Source: an uncultured Paraglaciecola sp. (GTDB lineage Bacteria; Pseudomonadota; Gammaproteobacteria; Enterobacterales; Alteromonadaceae). From it: a stretch of DNA of 64,000 bases. The stretch covers positions 1-64,000 of the forward strand of contig NZ_CAJXPA010000004.1 of the NCBI RefSeq assembly GCF_913058035.1. Reading direction: 5' to 3'. Of this stretch, positions 48,121-59,012 are shown one piece after another (position 1 is the stretch's first letter; each line of letters starts with the position of its first letter). A program made the position numbers and the translations under genes. Below the pieces are notes generated by a model. The model made no database searches and was not told where the DNA came from. It was given only the letters and a program-made list of their open reading frames with translations.

Positions 48121-49085
48121 GGTTGGTCGTCTAAGAATTTAGCCATCGCTTGGCTAGCCGAACATAACGCTTGAGTAATTAACTTTTCTCCTGCGCTGTG
48201 ACCTGACTTAGGAACTATAGTCAACCGGCTGTTTAGCCAATTTTGGTTTAAAGAATACGCCGCTTCAATTTTACACACACAATCGTAACGACCATGTATA
48301 ATACTGACAGGTAAATGCTGAATTTTTTTTATGTTTTGTAAAATATAGTTTTCAGGAATAAAACAATGATGCTTGATGTAATGGCACTCTAAAATAGCTA
48401 AACTAACTGCTCGTTGTATATCTGAAACTAATTGGTTTTCATCAAGCATACTGTGCAGGCGACTTATCCGGGTTTCCCATAAACACCACGCTTTAATCGC
48501 TGCCATTTTTCGTACTTTATTATTGCTAGTGAATATCTGATAATATGCATCAATTATTGACACATCCAAAGGCCTACCTTCAATTGGCTTTAAGAAGTCC
48601 TGATAATATTCTGGGAAAAGCTGTGCAGCACCACCTGAAGACTCTAGGTACCAAGTGTAGTCCTGCTCTCGTGCTAGAAAGATCCCACGTAAGATGAGTC
48701 CTGTAACACTTTTAGGCTGACGAATAGCAACTAATAAAGCCAACGTTGACCCCCAAGAACCACCAAATAATACCCATTTTTCAATATTAAGATGTTGCTG
48801 AATCAACAGCACATCGTCAACCAAAGTATGACTATTATTATTTTCAAGCTCCCCAAAAGGAGTGGATTTACCGCATCCTCTTTGGTCAAAACCAATTATC
48901 CAATATTTATCGGGATCAAAAAAGCGGCGATAATCTTTCCCAATTCCAGCCCCTGGACCACCGTGCAAGTAAAGTACGGGGATGCCTCTAGGGTTACCGG
49001 TTTGTTCGATATATAATGAACATCCATTGGTTACCACTAACATTTCTGATGAAAATGCTTGAATGTCGGGAAAAAGTTGAGTCAT
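48117..49085 (-). CDS. pip: Proline iminopeptidase
   Basis: Pip releases N-terminal proline from peptides. The 322-residue alpha/beta hydrolase has the oxyanion motif HGGPGAG (41-47), DQRGCGKS (67-74) and nucleophile S110 in [10 protein letters not shown], which together mark the S33 prolyl aminopeptidase family. The Asp (HGRYDCVCK) and His (KSGHSAGE) of the triad are also visible. No signal peptide, so it is cytoplasmic. It is coupled to dtd by a four-base overlap. Confidence 0.95.
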   Translation of the reverse strand: MTQLFPDIQAFSSEMLVVTNGCSLYIEQTGNPRGIPVLYLHGGPGAGIGKDYRRFFDPDKYWIIGFDQRGCGKSTPFGELENNNSHTLVDDVLLIQQHLNIEKWVLFGGSWGSTLALLVAIRQPKSVTGLILRGIFLAREQDYTWYLESSGGAAQLFPEYYQDFLKPIEGRPLDVSIIDAYYQIFTSNNKVRKMAAIKAWCLWETRISRLHSMLDENQLVSDIQRAVSLAILECHYIKHHCFIPENYILQNIKKIQHLPVSIIHGRYDCVCKIEAAYSLNQNWLNSRLTIVPKSGHSAGEKLITQALCSASQAMAKFLDDQP

Positions 49086-49175
49086 ACGAATTTACATATC
49101 CCATTTGTTAATTGTTCTGTAATGCTTTAATTTAATACTTAAGCACATGAAAAGTTATTTTAACGGAGAGACAAT

Positions 49176-49403
49176 ATGTCAGGACAAGGTTCAGGTGGCA
49201 ACGTATTAGCCGCCATATGTAGTTTTTTTATTCCTGGATTGGGGCAACTCGTTCAAGGCAGAATTTTAGCAGCTATCATTTTCTTCATTTTGGTCAGCGT
49301 TAATTATTCACTTGCAGCCACTGGGATTTTGTTTTTTATGGCCGTCTTTGGTTTTATTTTCCATCTATGGGCAATCATTGATGCCGCTCGATATAGAAGG
49401 TAA
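49176..49403 (+). CDS. Small two- to three-helix membrane protein
   Basis: The 75-residue protein begins MSGQGSGGNVLAAICSFFIPGLGQLVQGR and has hydrophobic stretches through to a basic DAARYRR end. The FIPGLGQLVQGR pattern resembles the TM2/DUF5683-like small membrane proteins. No function is known. Its stop lies two bases before the following lipoprotein start, so both probably share a transcript. Confidence 0.8.
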   Translation: MSGQGSGGNVLAAICSFFIPGLGQLVQGRILAAIIFFILVSVNYSLAATGILFFMAVFGFIFHLWAIIDAARYRR

Positions 49404-49405
49404 AC

Positions 49406-50044
49406 ATGAAAAAACTAATCTTAGTAACATTAGTTGTTTTATTATCAGGATGTCAAAGCGCTTATTACGCTGCATGGGAAAAAGTAGGCGTTGAAAAACG
49501 CGATATTTTAATCGACAGAGTAGAAGATGCTAAAGAATCCCAAGAAGATGCTCAGCTGCAATTTAGCTCGGCATTGGATGAATTTAGTCAGTTAATCAAT
49601 TTTAATGGTGGTGAATTACAAGGTATTTATGAGCAGCTTAAAGATCAATTTGAAGCCAGTGAAGACTCTGCAGCCTCGGTAACAGCTCGAATTGATAAGG
49701 TCGAAAGTGTTGCAGAGGCACTATTCGATGAATGGCAGCAAGAACTGCAAAAATACACCAATGCAACACTCAAACGAGATAGCCAACGTAAACTAAAAGA
49801 CACCCAACGCCGATACCAATCATTGCTTAATGCAATGCGCAAAGCAGAAAGCAAAATGGACCCCGTATTATCGGCTTTAAGTGATAATGTGTTGTATTTA
49901 AAACACAACCTTAACGCCAGTGCTATAGGTGCATTGCATGGCGAGTTTAACGGAGTTAAGAAAGAGATAAATCGGTTGGTATCAGAAATGAACAAAGCCA
50001 TTGCTGAATCAAATAGTTTTATTTCCAGTATGAAAAGCCAGTAA
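49406..50044 (+). CDS. DUF2959 family lipoprotein
   Basis: This 212-residue protein has a lipoprotein signal (VVLLSGCQS, Cys16) and a long helical, probably coiled-coil body (repeated heptads from VEDAKESQEDAQLQFSSAL to the end). The opening YYAAWEKVGVEKRDILIDRVEDA is characteristic of DUF2959. The family is uncharacterised. It likely sits in the envelope as an extended helical protein. Convergent with yihY, 28 bases apart. Confidence 0.85.
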   Translation: MKKLILVTLVVLLSGCQSAYYAAWEKVGVEKRDILIDRVEDAKESQEDAQLQFSSALDEFSQLINFNGGELQGIYEQLKDQFEASEDSAASVTARIDKVESVAEALFDEWQQELQKYTNATLKRDSQRKLKDTQRRYQSLLNAMRKAESKMDPVLSALSDNVLYLKHNLNASAIGALHGEFNGVKKEINRLVSEMNKAIAESNSFISSMKSQ

Positions 50045-50072
50045 TTTATTTAACTAGAATGCGGCATAAAGT

Positions 50073-50972
50073 TTATGATGACGGACTAAGTTCGTCGTCA
50101 TTTTCTGTAAAAATGTCTTCTGCCTCGTCGTGTAAGAACATTTCTAATACATGCGTCACTTCTGCTCCAATCAACACCACTACCCATGACAAATATATCC
50201 AAACAAATAAAATAGGTATCACCGCTAACGCACCGTAAATCAGCTGATATGACGGGAAACTAGTGACGTATAAAGCAAATGCTTTTTTACTGGTTTCAAA
50301 TAAAAGCGCCGCCACTAATGCCCCAAATGCGGCATGTTTTGGGTCTATTTTTTTATTGGGTACTAACATATAAATCAGAAAGAACGCGCTAATAGAAGTG
50401 ATAAAAGGCAATGTTTTGAGCAACACAGTTGTTAGCCCAGGCGTAAATTCTTCTGCGTAATTAGCCAAACCAATTAAGTAAGAACTCATAATGACACTCG
50501 AACCCATCAAAAGTGGTCCCAACGTCAACACCATCCAATAAATAGCAAAGGTAAAAATAAGTGGTCGTTCATTTTGAGACTGCCAAATACTGTTTAAAGT
50601 TTTATCAATATTCGATATCAACATTAAAGCAACAATGACCAAAGACAATATTCCCACCGCCCCCATTCCTGAAGCATTACTAACGAACTCGGTCATGTAA
50701 GTTTGTACTTGATTACCAGCGGTAGGCACAAAACTATTAAAAATCAGCGTCTCTAAATCGCCTCTCGCTTCTGCAAAAGCTGGAAACGCTGATAAAATAG
50801 TAAAAAACACCATGATAAAAGGGACCAAGGACAACAAAGATACGAAGGCCAAATGCCCCGCTGATACCGTTATTTTGTCTTGTTTACAATGAGAAACGAA
50901 CAACAATAAAAATCCTTTTATTGTTACCAGGCATTGTTGAAAACTTGGTATCTGAAATGATGGCAGCAGCAT
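50073..50972 (-). CDS. YihY/BrkB family inner-membrane protein
   Basis: The 299-residue protein has six expected membrane helices and the family motif GHLAFVSLLSLVPFIMVFFTILSAFP. A conserved NIDKTLNSIWQ and the VPNKKIDPKHAAFGALVAA loop also fit. The family was once misnamed ribonuclease BN; its real role, probably transport related, is unknown. The short acidic tail is ordinary. It lies 35 bases after metF and is probably cotranscribed. In E. coli yihY neighbours dtd-yiiD. Confidence 0.9.
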   Translation of the reverse strand: MLLPSFQIPSFQQCLVTIKGFLLLFVSHCKQDKITVSAGHLAFVSLLSLVPFIMVFFTILSAFPAFAEARGDLETLIFNSFVPTAGNQVQTYMTEFVSNASGMGAVGILSLVIVALMLISNIDKTLNSIWQSQNERPLIFTFAIYWMVLTLGPLLMGSSVIMSSYLIGLANYAEEFTPGLTTVLLKTLPFITSISAFFLIYMLVPNKKIDPKHAAFGALVAALLFETSKKAFALYVTSFPSYQLIYGALAVIPILFVWIYLSWVVVLIGAEVTHVLEMFLHDEAEDIFTENDDELSPSS

Positions 50973-51007
50973 TGTTTTTTTATGACCTAATTATCGACCT
51001 ATTAGCC

Positions 51008-51927
<920 letters not shown>

Positions 51928-52034
51928 AAAATAAGCTTTGAACGTAAAGCCGTCAAGATGTTTAGCAGTCTATCATTGACCTTTTGCTAGTAATGGTTAG
52001 AATTTCAGTGCATAAGAAAGATTAAAGATAAAAA

Positions 52035-52364
52035 ATGGCTAATTTAACAAAATGGAACGGTGAATACATTCACCCATACGCAGAGCACGGTAAAAAAAGT
52101 GAGATGGTGAAAAAAGTCACTGTGTCTATTCCGCTTAAAGTTTTAAAAGTACTTACTGACGAGCGAACTCGTCGACAGGTAAACAATTTACGGCATGCCA
52201 CTAATTCTGAATTATTGTGTGAAGCATTTTTACATGCTTTTACTGGGCAGCCTTTGCCCGATGACGAAGATCTAGGAAAAGACAATACCCAAATCATTCC
52301 CAAGGAAGCCATGAAACTCATGCAAGAGATGGAGTTATCTAAAAAACTTCCAGACAAAGAGTAA
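52035..52364 (+). CDS. metJ: Methionine repressor MetJ
   Basis: MetJ is the S-adenosylmethionine-dependent repressor of methionine genes. The 109-residue protein is a ribbon-helix-helix dimer former: the DNA-binding strand [15 protein letters not shown], then [32 protein letters not shown], near identical to enterobacterial MetJ; the length fits (E. coli has 105). It diverges from metF across the met boxes, so it probably also regulates itself. Confidence 0.97.
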   Translation: MANLTKWNGEYIHPYAEHGKKSEMVKKVTVSIPLKVLKVLTDERTRRQVNNLRHATNSELLCEAFLHAFTGQPLPDDEDLGKDNTQIIPKEAMKLMQEMELSKKLPDKE

Positions 52365-52437
52365 AGGTTGGAACGTGTTCGGCTCACCGGTAGAAATCAT
52401 TCACTTGCCTAGTGATTTTACTAGTTAGTCGACCACA

Positions 52438-53115
52438 CTAAACATAATCATATTTTCCGCCTTTTTCTAAAGCGGCTTGATAAGCAGGTCTTGCATGTAC
52501 TTTATCAACAAAATTAGTGATATTTGGGAAATTTTTTCCGTTGCCTCGAGCCACTGCAGCTTCAAGTGGGAAACTCATTTGTATATCTGCACCTGATAAT
52601 TCTTCACCTGCAAACCAAGCATTATGGGCTAAATGGCTTTCAATATAGTCCATGTTCTTGGCGATAATCGGCCCATAATAAGCAGCCATTAATTTATCAA
52701 CAATTTTGTTAGCAATCGCCTTAACAAAAAATGGTTTGGCATTGGTCCGTACTCTATCCAGCACCAATTTAGCCACTAAAGGAGGCATTAACGTGCCTTC
52801 AGAAAAATGTAGCCAGTATGTATATTGCCTATGAACCTCGCAACCACGCTGCGGATCTACGAGTTGACCCACACTTGTTTTGTGGTATGTACCGACTAAA
52901 TATTCGATTATGGCACCGGATTCGGCTACAGTGATTTCGCCATCCGTAAGGATTGGGGATTTACCTAAAGGGTGCATTAATGTCAACGTGTTAGGCGCTA
53001 GATTAGTTACACTATCTCTTTGATAATGCTTGACTTCGTATTCAAGGTTAAGCTCTTCTAACAACCATAAAATACGTTGTGAACGAGAATTATTTAAGTG
53101 ATGAAGTATTATCAT
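52438..53115 (-). CDS. Glutathione S-transferase family protein
   Basis: The 225-residue protein has a thioredoxin-like N-terminal domain (about 1-80, ILHHLNNSRSQRILWLLEELNL, with the cis-Pro region PLGKSPIL and the glutathione-binding VAESGAIIEYL) and an all-helical C-terminal domain. The active-site hydroxyl is probably one of the Ser in NNSRSQR. Physiological substrate is unknown. It is convergent with metJ. Confidence 0.9.
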   Translation of the reverse strand: MIILHHLNNSRSQRILWLLEELNLEYEVKHYQRDSVTNLAPNTLTLMHPLGKSPILTDGEITVAESGAIIEYLVGTYHKTSVGQLVDPQRGCEVHRQYTYWLHFSEGTLMPPLVAKLVLDRVRTNAKPFFVKAIANKIVDKLMAAYYGPIIAKNMDYIESHLAHNAWFAGEELSGADIQMSFPLEAAVARGNGKNFPNITNFVDKVHARPAYQAALEKGGKYDYV

Positions 53116-53206
53116 ATGGGTTCCTTAGTAAGTGATTTTTAGAGGTTTTATACGCACCGACATTGACTTAGACCACTGTAGTTTGTATATCTGTGTGTAT
53201 CGTAGG

Positions 53207-53788
53207 TTAACGCCTCAAACCCAATCGCTCGCCTGCCTCTATGACCTGCTCTTTCACCCATTGCCATAATTGTGGGTTAGCTTTTTCAATCACAGAATTT
53301 TTGAGCAATATTTGACTCACAGATACGTCATTATCAACCCAACTTTGACAGCCATTATGTAAGTTTTGTATCACCGGCATTAATCTGTCTATTGCCTTAG
53401 CAAATTGCGACTCAGGTGTTTGTGCCATTTCAAATTCAATCCATAGCTTGAGATACGCTTGTGCTTGTTCGCTGGGTAAAATAGCAAAGATTCTTTGCGC
53501 CGATATCAACTCATTATCATAGTCATCATGATTAGCGTCATAAGCGAACTTATCACCTGTATCGATTTCTACTATGTCGTGCAACAACAACATAGTGACA
53601 ACAGTTAATGGATCAGGGTTTTGCCCTGAGTAGGGCAGTAGTGTCAAAGCCAACAAAGCAATTTGCCAGCTATGTTCAGCGCTATTTTCATAACGTGACA
53701 AACCAACAGGCTTAATCTTACGTTGAATATTTTTTAATTTTTCGATTTCGACAATAAATTTAGTAATGGCTTGAAAATTTTCAGTCAT
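53207..53788 (-). CDS. HD-domain hydrolase, YfbR-like
   Basis: The 193-residue protein is a compact HD-domain phosphohydrolase: H...HD...D residues in YENSAEHSWQIALLAL, LLLHDIVEIDTGDKFAYD and the later KAIDRLMPVIQN. Relatives such as E. coli YfbR are 5'-deoxynucleotidases that act on dNMPs, but the family is broad. No signal peptide. It lies between GST and cytochrome c genes on the same strand, with no clear functional link. Confidence 0.88.
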   Translation of the reverse strand: MTENFQAITKFIVEIEKLKNIQRKIKPVGLSRYENSAEHSWQIALLALTLLPYSGQNPDPLTVVTMLLLHDIVEIDTGDKFAYDANHDDYDNELISAQRIFAILPSEQAQAYLKLWIEFEMAQTPESQFAKAIDRLMPVIQNLHNGCQSWVDNDVSVSQILLKNSVIEKANPQLWQWVKEQVIEAGERLGLRR

Positions 53789-53850
53789 TTATTACTCGTT
53801 GAAGTAGAGGTAGTGACAATGATTAGAAAAACTACGTTATACAAGATCAC

Positions 53851-54177
53851 TTATTTTCCAGCCGGATCTAAACTCGCATAATATGCAGATAAATTAATAA
53901 TATCAGTATCACTTAAACCCGAAGCCATGGCAGACATAACCATATTTTTGCGCTCTCCATCACGAAATGCTTTTATCTGCAAAACCAAATACTGCTCTTT
54001 TTGCCCAGCTAAGTTAGGATACATAGGGATCATAGAAATCCCATTATTGCCATGGCATGCTGCACAAGTGACAGATTTAGCTTTACCCATATTAATATCT
54101 GCTGCAAATACTGGTTGAGAAACAAGCCCGGTTGTAGCAAAAACGATGCTTAATAAGTTGATATGATTTTTTTTCAT
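53851..54177 (-). CDS. Periplasmic class I cytochrome c
   Basis: The 108-residue protein has a signal peptide (ending VFAAD, about residue 26), one haem site CAACH ([11 protein letters not shown]) and a distal Met ([13 protein letters not shown]). This is a small c-type cytochrome of the c553/c5 type that carries electrons in the periplasm. It ends with a typical helix ([15 protein letters not shown]). Haem attachment needs the Ccm system, which is not in this window. Confidence 0.93.
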   Translation of the reverse strand: MKKNHINLLSIVFATTGLVSQPVFAADINMGKAKSVTCAACHGNNGISMIPMYPNLAGQKEQYLVLQIKAFRDGERKNMVMSAMASGLSDTDIINLSAYYASLDPAGK

Positions 54178-54361
54178 GGTCGACTCCTTCTGTTAGACCC
54201 AAAGGTGTGAGTAAATAATAAGTGTTATAAAAAAGCATTTTGTATGGAGTTATCCCACACTTTTGCTGAAGAACTTACTTCACTGGGTAGTGAAGTCAAG
54301 CCAATTAAATTGATAAATTCACACTTAGCGGTTTTTTCCATAATCTTGCAATGGAATTAAA

Positions 54362-54381
54362 ACTTCCATCTGAATGGAAGT
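54362..54381. repeat. Inverted repeat ACTTCCAT / ATGGAAGT
   Basis: This perfect eight-base inverted repeat with a CTGA loop lies upstream of the cytochrome c gene, close to the left end of the selO remnant. Its role is unclear; an operator or a hairpin are both possible. Confidence 0.35.
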
Positions 54382-54439
54382 ATTAGCACACTTATTCAAA
54401 GCCTTGTATCCTGAACATGGTCAATCAAATCGCTGTTCT

Positions 54440-55173
54440 GTTGTGAAAAAGTATGACGTAATTTATAGATAACATCTTTATTCACATTATCACTTTCGAT
54501 TATGGACCTTATGCATTTTCGGATGATTTCGAACCAACTTTCAGTAATCGCTGTGACCCTAAAGATTGATATTCTTTTGATAGTCAACCGTGGATAGGTT
54601 TGTGGCATATGAACGCATGACATCAGACTTTCACTTCGCACCTAAAACAGATGAAATAAAGCAAGCTTTAAACATTTACGAGTCAACTCTATTAAATGAG
54701 TATTCGACACTCGTGCGAAATAAATTAGGCCTTCTGTTCATGCCATCTTACGAGCAAAATTATTCACATATTATTAATACTTGGATGTATAATTTAGTCG
54801 TTGAGAAGACACCTCAATAGCGTTTAGACAACTGATCCAATTTGATCTGTTTAGCAATAATCAAAGCTTGCGTGACCTGTTTATCCATAGAGAAAGGTTT
54901 GATGAATAGGTCAAACACTGCATATCGGTTTTAAGTGAGCAAGGTGTGAGCCAAAGACTATGACAAACGCAGATACGTCATCACAACCCATATGTCGTGT
55001 TGAGAAATCATTTGGCTCAGAAAGTTGTAGACCAAGCAGAAGAGGGCAATTTTGAGACGTTTCAGTCGTTAATAGACGCACTAAAAAACCATACAAAGAA
55101 ATCTATGAGTACCAAAAATCACTACTCATCTCCACAATTTGGTAAAAAATTTAGAAACATCCTTAGTAGTTAG
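54440..55173 (+). pseudogene. selO: Decayed selO (ydiU) pseudogene, 3' part
   Basis: Reading across frames recovers the C-terminal half of SelO, the pseudokinase-fold AMPylator: DYGPYAFSDDFEP, then YSFDSQPWIGLWHMNA, then (new frame) IKQALNIYESTLLNEYSTLV, RNKLGL, then (new frame) SIAFRQLIQFD, SLRDLFIHRERFDE, VKHCISVLSEQGVSQRL, NPYVVLRNHLAQKVVDQAEE, ending LSS*. In-frame stops interrupt it (TGA about 54567, TGA 54618, TAG 54907, TGA 54961), and frameshifts lie near 54645 and 54805. The N-terminal half (nucleotide-binding core) is missing. The left edge is blurred; TATAGATAACAT before 54498 looks like the NTDNM region. The ORF track shows only fragments. Confidence 0.88.
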
Positions 55174-55273
55174 CTTGATTATCCTTTATCTAACTAGATA
55201 TTTTTATAAAAGTAGTGGCATTAACAGTCAATATACGCCAACGTATACATTGATTTAAATCTTCAAGGCAATC

Positions 55274-58120
55274 ATGAAATCACTCTACTTAATTGTTTTA
55301 ATGCTCTGTTTTACAAGTGTTTTTTGGCACTCAAACAACATGGCATCAGAGCAGGTGGTGATATCAGAACACAGCTCTCATATAGACTTGTTGGGCAAAA
55401 TTGATTGGCTGGTGACTGAAAAAAGTATGCAATTGTCAGACATTCAACATTTACAAGATTGGCAGCCCAGTTATATACCTAATCAAGTGAGTCAAGATAA
55501 AAGCCTATGGGGTAAATTTAGTATTGTGTTTGATGACCCTGATGAAGAACAGTACTTTTTAACTGTTGGCAATCCTCATTTGGATTATGTTGATGTTTTT
55601 TTATTAGATGAAAAAAATCGTATTCTAGGTTCCTTCCTAATGGGTGGTAGTCGAGACCATACGACACGACCTTTTAAACACAGATTATTCATTACACCAA
55701 TAAGTTCCGCTCAACAGGTCATTACGGTTTATTTGAGAGTAAACGACGATGGTCCGTTAGTTTTTTCTGTAGACTTAGACACTCAATCATCACTCGTCGA
55801 AAGAGAGCAACTACTTTTAGCCATCATTGGCTTTATTAGTGGTGGGCTTGCTTTGCTGGCCTGTTACTTTTTGATTACTTACATTTTTATGCGCAGTCCA
55901 GTCCGTTTTTGGTTTGCCCTTTCTAGCGCTGCATTTTTATTGTTGTTTTTAAACGCTAAGGGATTACTCGGTCAAATAACGGGGATTACTGCCTACATCT
56001 CTAATCTCAGTTGTGCATTATCTGGTCTGTTGTTATTAACGTCAGCAAAAGTCACTTTTGCAATTATAGAAAGAGTCCCAACAATTTGGCGCTACGCTTT
56101 GTATAGCTTCGGGTTTATTACTCTAGGCATGGCTTTTTCCACTGAAAGCGGGCAACAAATTACATTTTCAGTATTGATGTCTGCTCTGTCTGGAGCACTT
56201 ATTGGATTATTGGGTTTTTTCTATCATAAACCTGATAAAAAAATTGCTAACTTAGTTTGCTTATTGGGACTAACATGCATCGCCTTGAGTGGCTTTGGTC
56301 AAGTGATATTGTTTTTATCTGGCATTGCTTTAACACAAACTATATCTCTAATGTTTGCTATGGTAATCATGTTGGGCATTATGCTGATTGCCCTAGCAAT
56401 TGAAGCCCATGAACGTGTTTTGACATACCGTCACAACGTTCAACAACAATTAACCATCAAAGATTTACGACACTTTTACGACTTATTCAGGAATTCAGCG
56501 GAGGGCTTGTATACTTCTGATCTTGATGGCCAATTAATAAGCGTTAATCCTGCAATGTGTTCTCTATTTGGTTACGCCGATGAAACTGAGATGTTGCGGG
56601 AGGTAGATAACGCTGACCAGTTTTATGCTAACCCTCATGATCGTGCGATTTTGCTTGGAGAAATACATAAAGGTGGCAAGGTTATTGGGAAGGAGATAAA
56701 AGGTATACGCAAAGATGGCAGTGAATTTTGGTTCTCCATCTCCGGGCAAATAAAACAAGAAGATGAAAAGCAATATTTGTTTGGTTCCATATCAGATGTA
56801 ACTGAGCGAAAGCAGTCAAATATTAGCCTCGAATATCTGGCAACACATGATTCACTCACAGGAGTCTATAATAGACGCGAATTTGAACGTCGACTTCAAA
56901 GTAGCTTACTTAATGCGCAAAATAAAAATAGTGACCTAACATTACTGTACATGGACTTAGACCAATTCAAGGTAGTAAACGATACGTGTGGTCACAAGGC
57001 AGGCGATTTGTTGATCAAACAACTGTCACAAAAACTTAATGCCGTAGTCATGGACAAGGGCACATTAGCAAGACTTGGCGGTGACGAGTTTGGTGTGTTA
57101 CTTGAAGGTGATAATGCACAAATGGCCTACTTACTGGCCAACAAAATACTTAATACGGTACAAGAATTTCGCTTTGTTTGGGAAAATAGAATTTTTACAT
57201 TAGGTATTAGTATTGGTCAAGTGCCTTGGCATTCTGAGATTAATACTCCGGAGCAATTATTAAGTATGGCTGATTCAGCTTGTTATTTAGCTAAAGAACG
57301 GGGTCGTAATCAAGTACATACATATTCGACTGAAGATGAGCATATGCGGCGATATGAGTCTGAAATGTCTTGGGTGTCACATATTAATCACGCCATTCAA
57401 AACAACAGCTTTGAACTATACTATCAACATTATCAAGCGTTAACGCAACGTGCTGAAGGACATAATTATGAGTTGTTACTTAGAATGCGAGATCAACAAG
57501 GCAACATTATTCTTCCTGGTGTTTTTTTACCTGCTGCCGAGCGATATAATCTCACATCTAAAATAGATCGTTGGGTAGTAGAAAATTACTTCAGTTGGTT
57601 GTCACATAACATGCAACACAAAGATAAATTGACAAGAGTAAGTATTAATCTGAATGGTTACTCCTTAGCGGATAAAGAACTTAAACTGTTTGTGTTGAAT
57701 GCCTTTGAAAAGTATAAAATTCCTTACAAAAAAGTATGTTTTGAAATTACCGAAAGCATGGCTATTCTTAAAATGGATGAAACTTTAGAATTTATTAACA
57801 CCTTCCATAAATTGGGTTGTTTGTTTGCCTTAGATGATTTTGGTAGTGGATTTTCGTCTTATAACTATCTGAAGAACTTACCTGTGGATCTGGTCAAGAT
57901 AGATGGTAGTTTTGTAAAAGACATACTGGTTGACCCCGTAAATATGGCGATGGTGAATTCGATCAATGATGTGGCTAAAGCAATGGGAATGAAAACAGTT
58001 GCCGAGTTTGTTGAATCAACTGAAATAATGGTCGAACTGGGTAAAATGGGTGTTGATTTTGCTCAGGGGTATGGCATTGCGAAGCCTCATGCACTGACTG
58101 ATTTTACTCAGCATAGATAA
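55274..58120 (+). CDS. Membrane DISM-PAS-GGDEF-EAL c-di-GMP signalling protein
   Basis: The 948-residue protein has a signal sequence, a periplasmic 7TMR-DISMED2-type sensor (about 35-170), seven membrane helices (about 180-385), a PAS domain (about 400-515), a GGDEF domain with an intact RLGGDEFGVLL, and an EAL domain with an ELL signature plus INLNGY, FEITES and DDFGSGFSSYNYLK. Both catalytic sets look complete, so it may make or break c-di-GMP; no RxxD inhibitory site precedes GGDEF. The extracytoplasmic domain probably binds a small ligand or carbohydrate. Confidence 0.93.
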   Translation: MKSLYLIVLMLCFTSVFWHSNNMASEQVVISEHSSHIDLLGKIDWLVTEKSMQLSDIQHLQDWQPSYIPNQVSQDKSLWGKFSIVFDDPDEEQYFLTVGNPHLDYVDVFLLDEKNRILGSFLMGGSRDHTTRPFKHRLFITPISSAQQVITVYLRVNDDGPLVFSVDLDTQSSLVEREQLLLAIIGFISGGLALLACYFLITYIFMRSPVRFWFALSSAAFLLLFLNAKGLLGQITGITAYISNLSCALSGLLLLTSAKVTFAIIERVPTIWRYALYSFGFITLGMAFSTESGQQITFSVLMSALSGALIGLLGFFYHKPDKKIANLVCLLGLTCIALSGFGQVILFLSGIALTQTISLMFAMVIMLGIMLIALAIEAHERVLTYRHNVQQQLTIKDLRHFYDLFRNSAEGLYTSDLDGQLISVNPAMCSLFGYADETEMLREVDNADQFYANPHDRAILLGEIHKGGKVIGKEIKGIRKDGSEFWFSISGQIKQEDEKQYLFGSISDVTERKQSNISLEYLATHDSLTGVYNRREFERRLQSSLLNAQNKNSDLTLLYMDLDQFKVVNDTCGHKAGDLLIKQLSQKLNAVVMDKGTLARLGGDEFGVLLEGDNAQMAYLLANKILNTVQEFRFVWENRIFTLGISIGQVPWHSEINTPEQLLSMADSACYLAKERGRNQVHTYSTEDEHMRRYESEMSWVSHINHAIQNNSFELYYQHYQALTQRAEGHNYELLLRMRDQQGNIILPGVFLPAAERYNLTSKIDRWVVENYFSWLSHNMQHKDKLTRVSINLNGYSLADKELKLFVLNAFEKYKIPYKKVCFEITESMAILKMDETLEFINTFHKLGCLFALDDFGSGFSSYNYLKNLPVDLVKIDGSFVKDILVDPVNMAMVNSINDVAKAMGMKTVAEFVESTEIMVELGKMGVDFAQGYGIAKPHALTDFTQHR

Positions 58121-58275
58121 TCATAAGCCATTGTAAAAGACTTAATCATGACCATATAGTGAACTCTTTACGACAAACACATGTAATTAAATGTGATTTT
58201 TGAGTAATCAAATTAATCAATAAATGGGTAAATTGCCCGCAATTTTTTCTTTTAATTAAGTACTTTTTACAAAAT

Positions 58276-58893
58276 ATGAAGCCTAAAACAGAACAATATC
58301 AATATGTTAGTTCAGCCAAGTTACCTACACATTGGGGTAAATTCCATATTCATGGTTTTATTGATAATGAATTAGCGCAAGAACACATTGCCCTATCCTA
58401 CGGTGAATGGGATGTAAAAGATGTGGTACCTATTCGTATCCATTCTGAGTGTTTGACTGGTGATGCATTATTTAGTACCCGCTGTGACTGTGGTGCTCAA
58501 CTAGAAAAAGCGTTAGAGAACATTGTTCAGCAGGGTAAAGGGGTGTTGTTGTATCTGCGACAAGAAGGAAGAGGCATAGGCTTGCTCAATAAAATCCGTG
58601 CTTATCAATTGCAAGATGAAGGCATGGATACAGTCGAAGCAAATGAACACTTGGGTTTTGATGCTGATATAAGAGATTACGGCATATGTAAGTTGATGTT
58701 AGATAAATTGAATATCAAAAACGTTAATCTAATGACTAATAACCCCAAAAAGAGTTTGGCTTTATCTAATATGGGTATCAATGTGGCACAACGCACCCCA
58801 ATTGACCATGGGATAACGGATGACAATAGAACTTATATTCGCACTAAGACAGAAAAGTTAGGCCATCAGTTCAATAAACATTTACTTAAATAG
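58276..58893 (+). CDS. ribA: GTP cyclohydrolase II
   Basis: RibA opens GTP for riboflavin synthesis. The 205-residue protein has the zinc site CLTGDALFSTRCDCGAQLE and the catalytic RQEGRGIGLLNKIRAYQLQDEG, with the later NPKKSLALSNMGI segment. The length matches stand-alone RibA (E. coli 196). No FMN riboswitch is evident in the 155 bases upstream. It stands alone among unrelated genes. Confidence 0.97.
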   Translation: MKPKTEQYQYVSSAKLPTHWGKFHIHGFIDNELAQEHIALSYGEWDVKDVVPIRIHSECLTGDALFSTRCDCGAQLEKALENIVQQGKGVLLYLRQEGRGIGLLNKIRAYQLQDEGMDTVEANEHLGFDADIRDYGICKLMLDKLNIKNVNLMTNNPKKSLALSNMGINVAQRTPIDHGITDDNRTYIRTKTEKLGHQFNKHLLK

Positions 58894-59012
58894 TTTTTTT
58901 AATGGACGTTCAGCCATGGTTAAGGCTGACAAATGTATAACCTATCTTACAGTCTTAGTGTTAACTCCATTTCATTACCGAGATGGAGTTTCGATTACAG
59001 AAGGAAAGGGTT

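Noticed and set aside
50073-50972. Ribonuclease BN annotation for the YihY/BrkB protein
   Set aside because: The name is historical; the protein is a polytopic membrane protein with no nuclease motif.
54396-54641. 81-codon ORF on the minus strand and 76-codon ORF 54590-54820 on the plus strand
   Set aside because: They lie on the selO remnant; the plus ORF contains one of its frames (NIYESTLLNEYSTLV) and the minus ORF is its antisense shadow.
58121-58275. FMN riboswitch upstream of ribA
   Set aside because: The short AT-rich leader lacks the conserved AGGGxxxGAAG-type core and multi-branched pairing expected of an FMN element.
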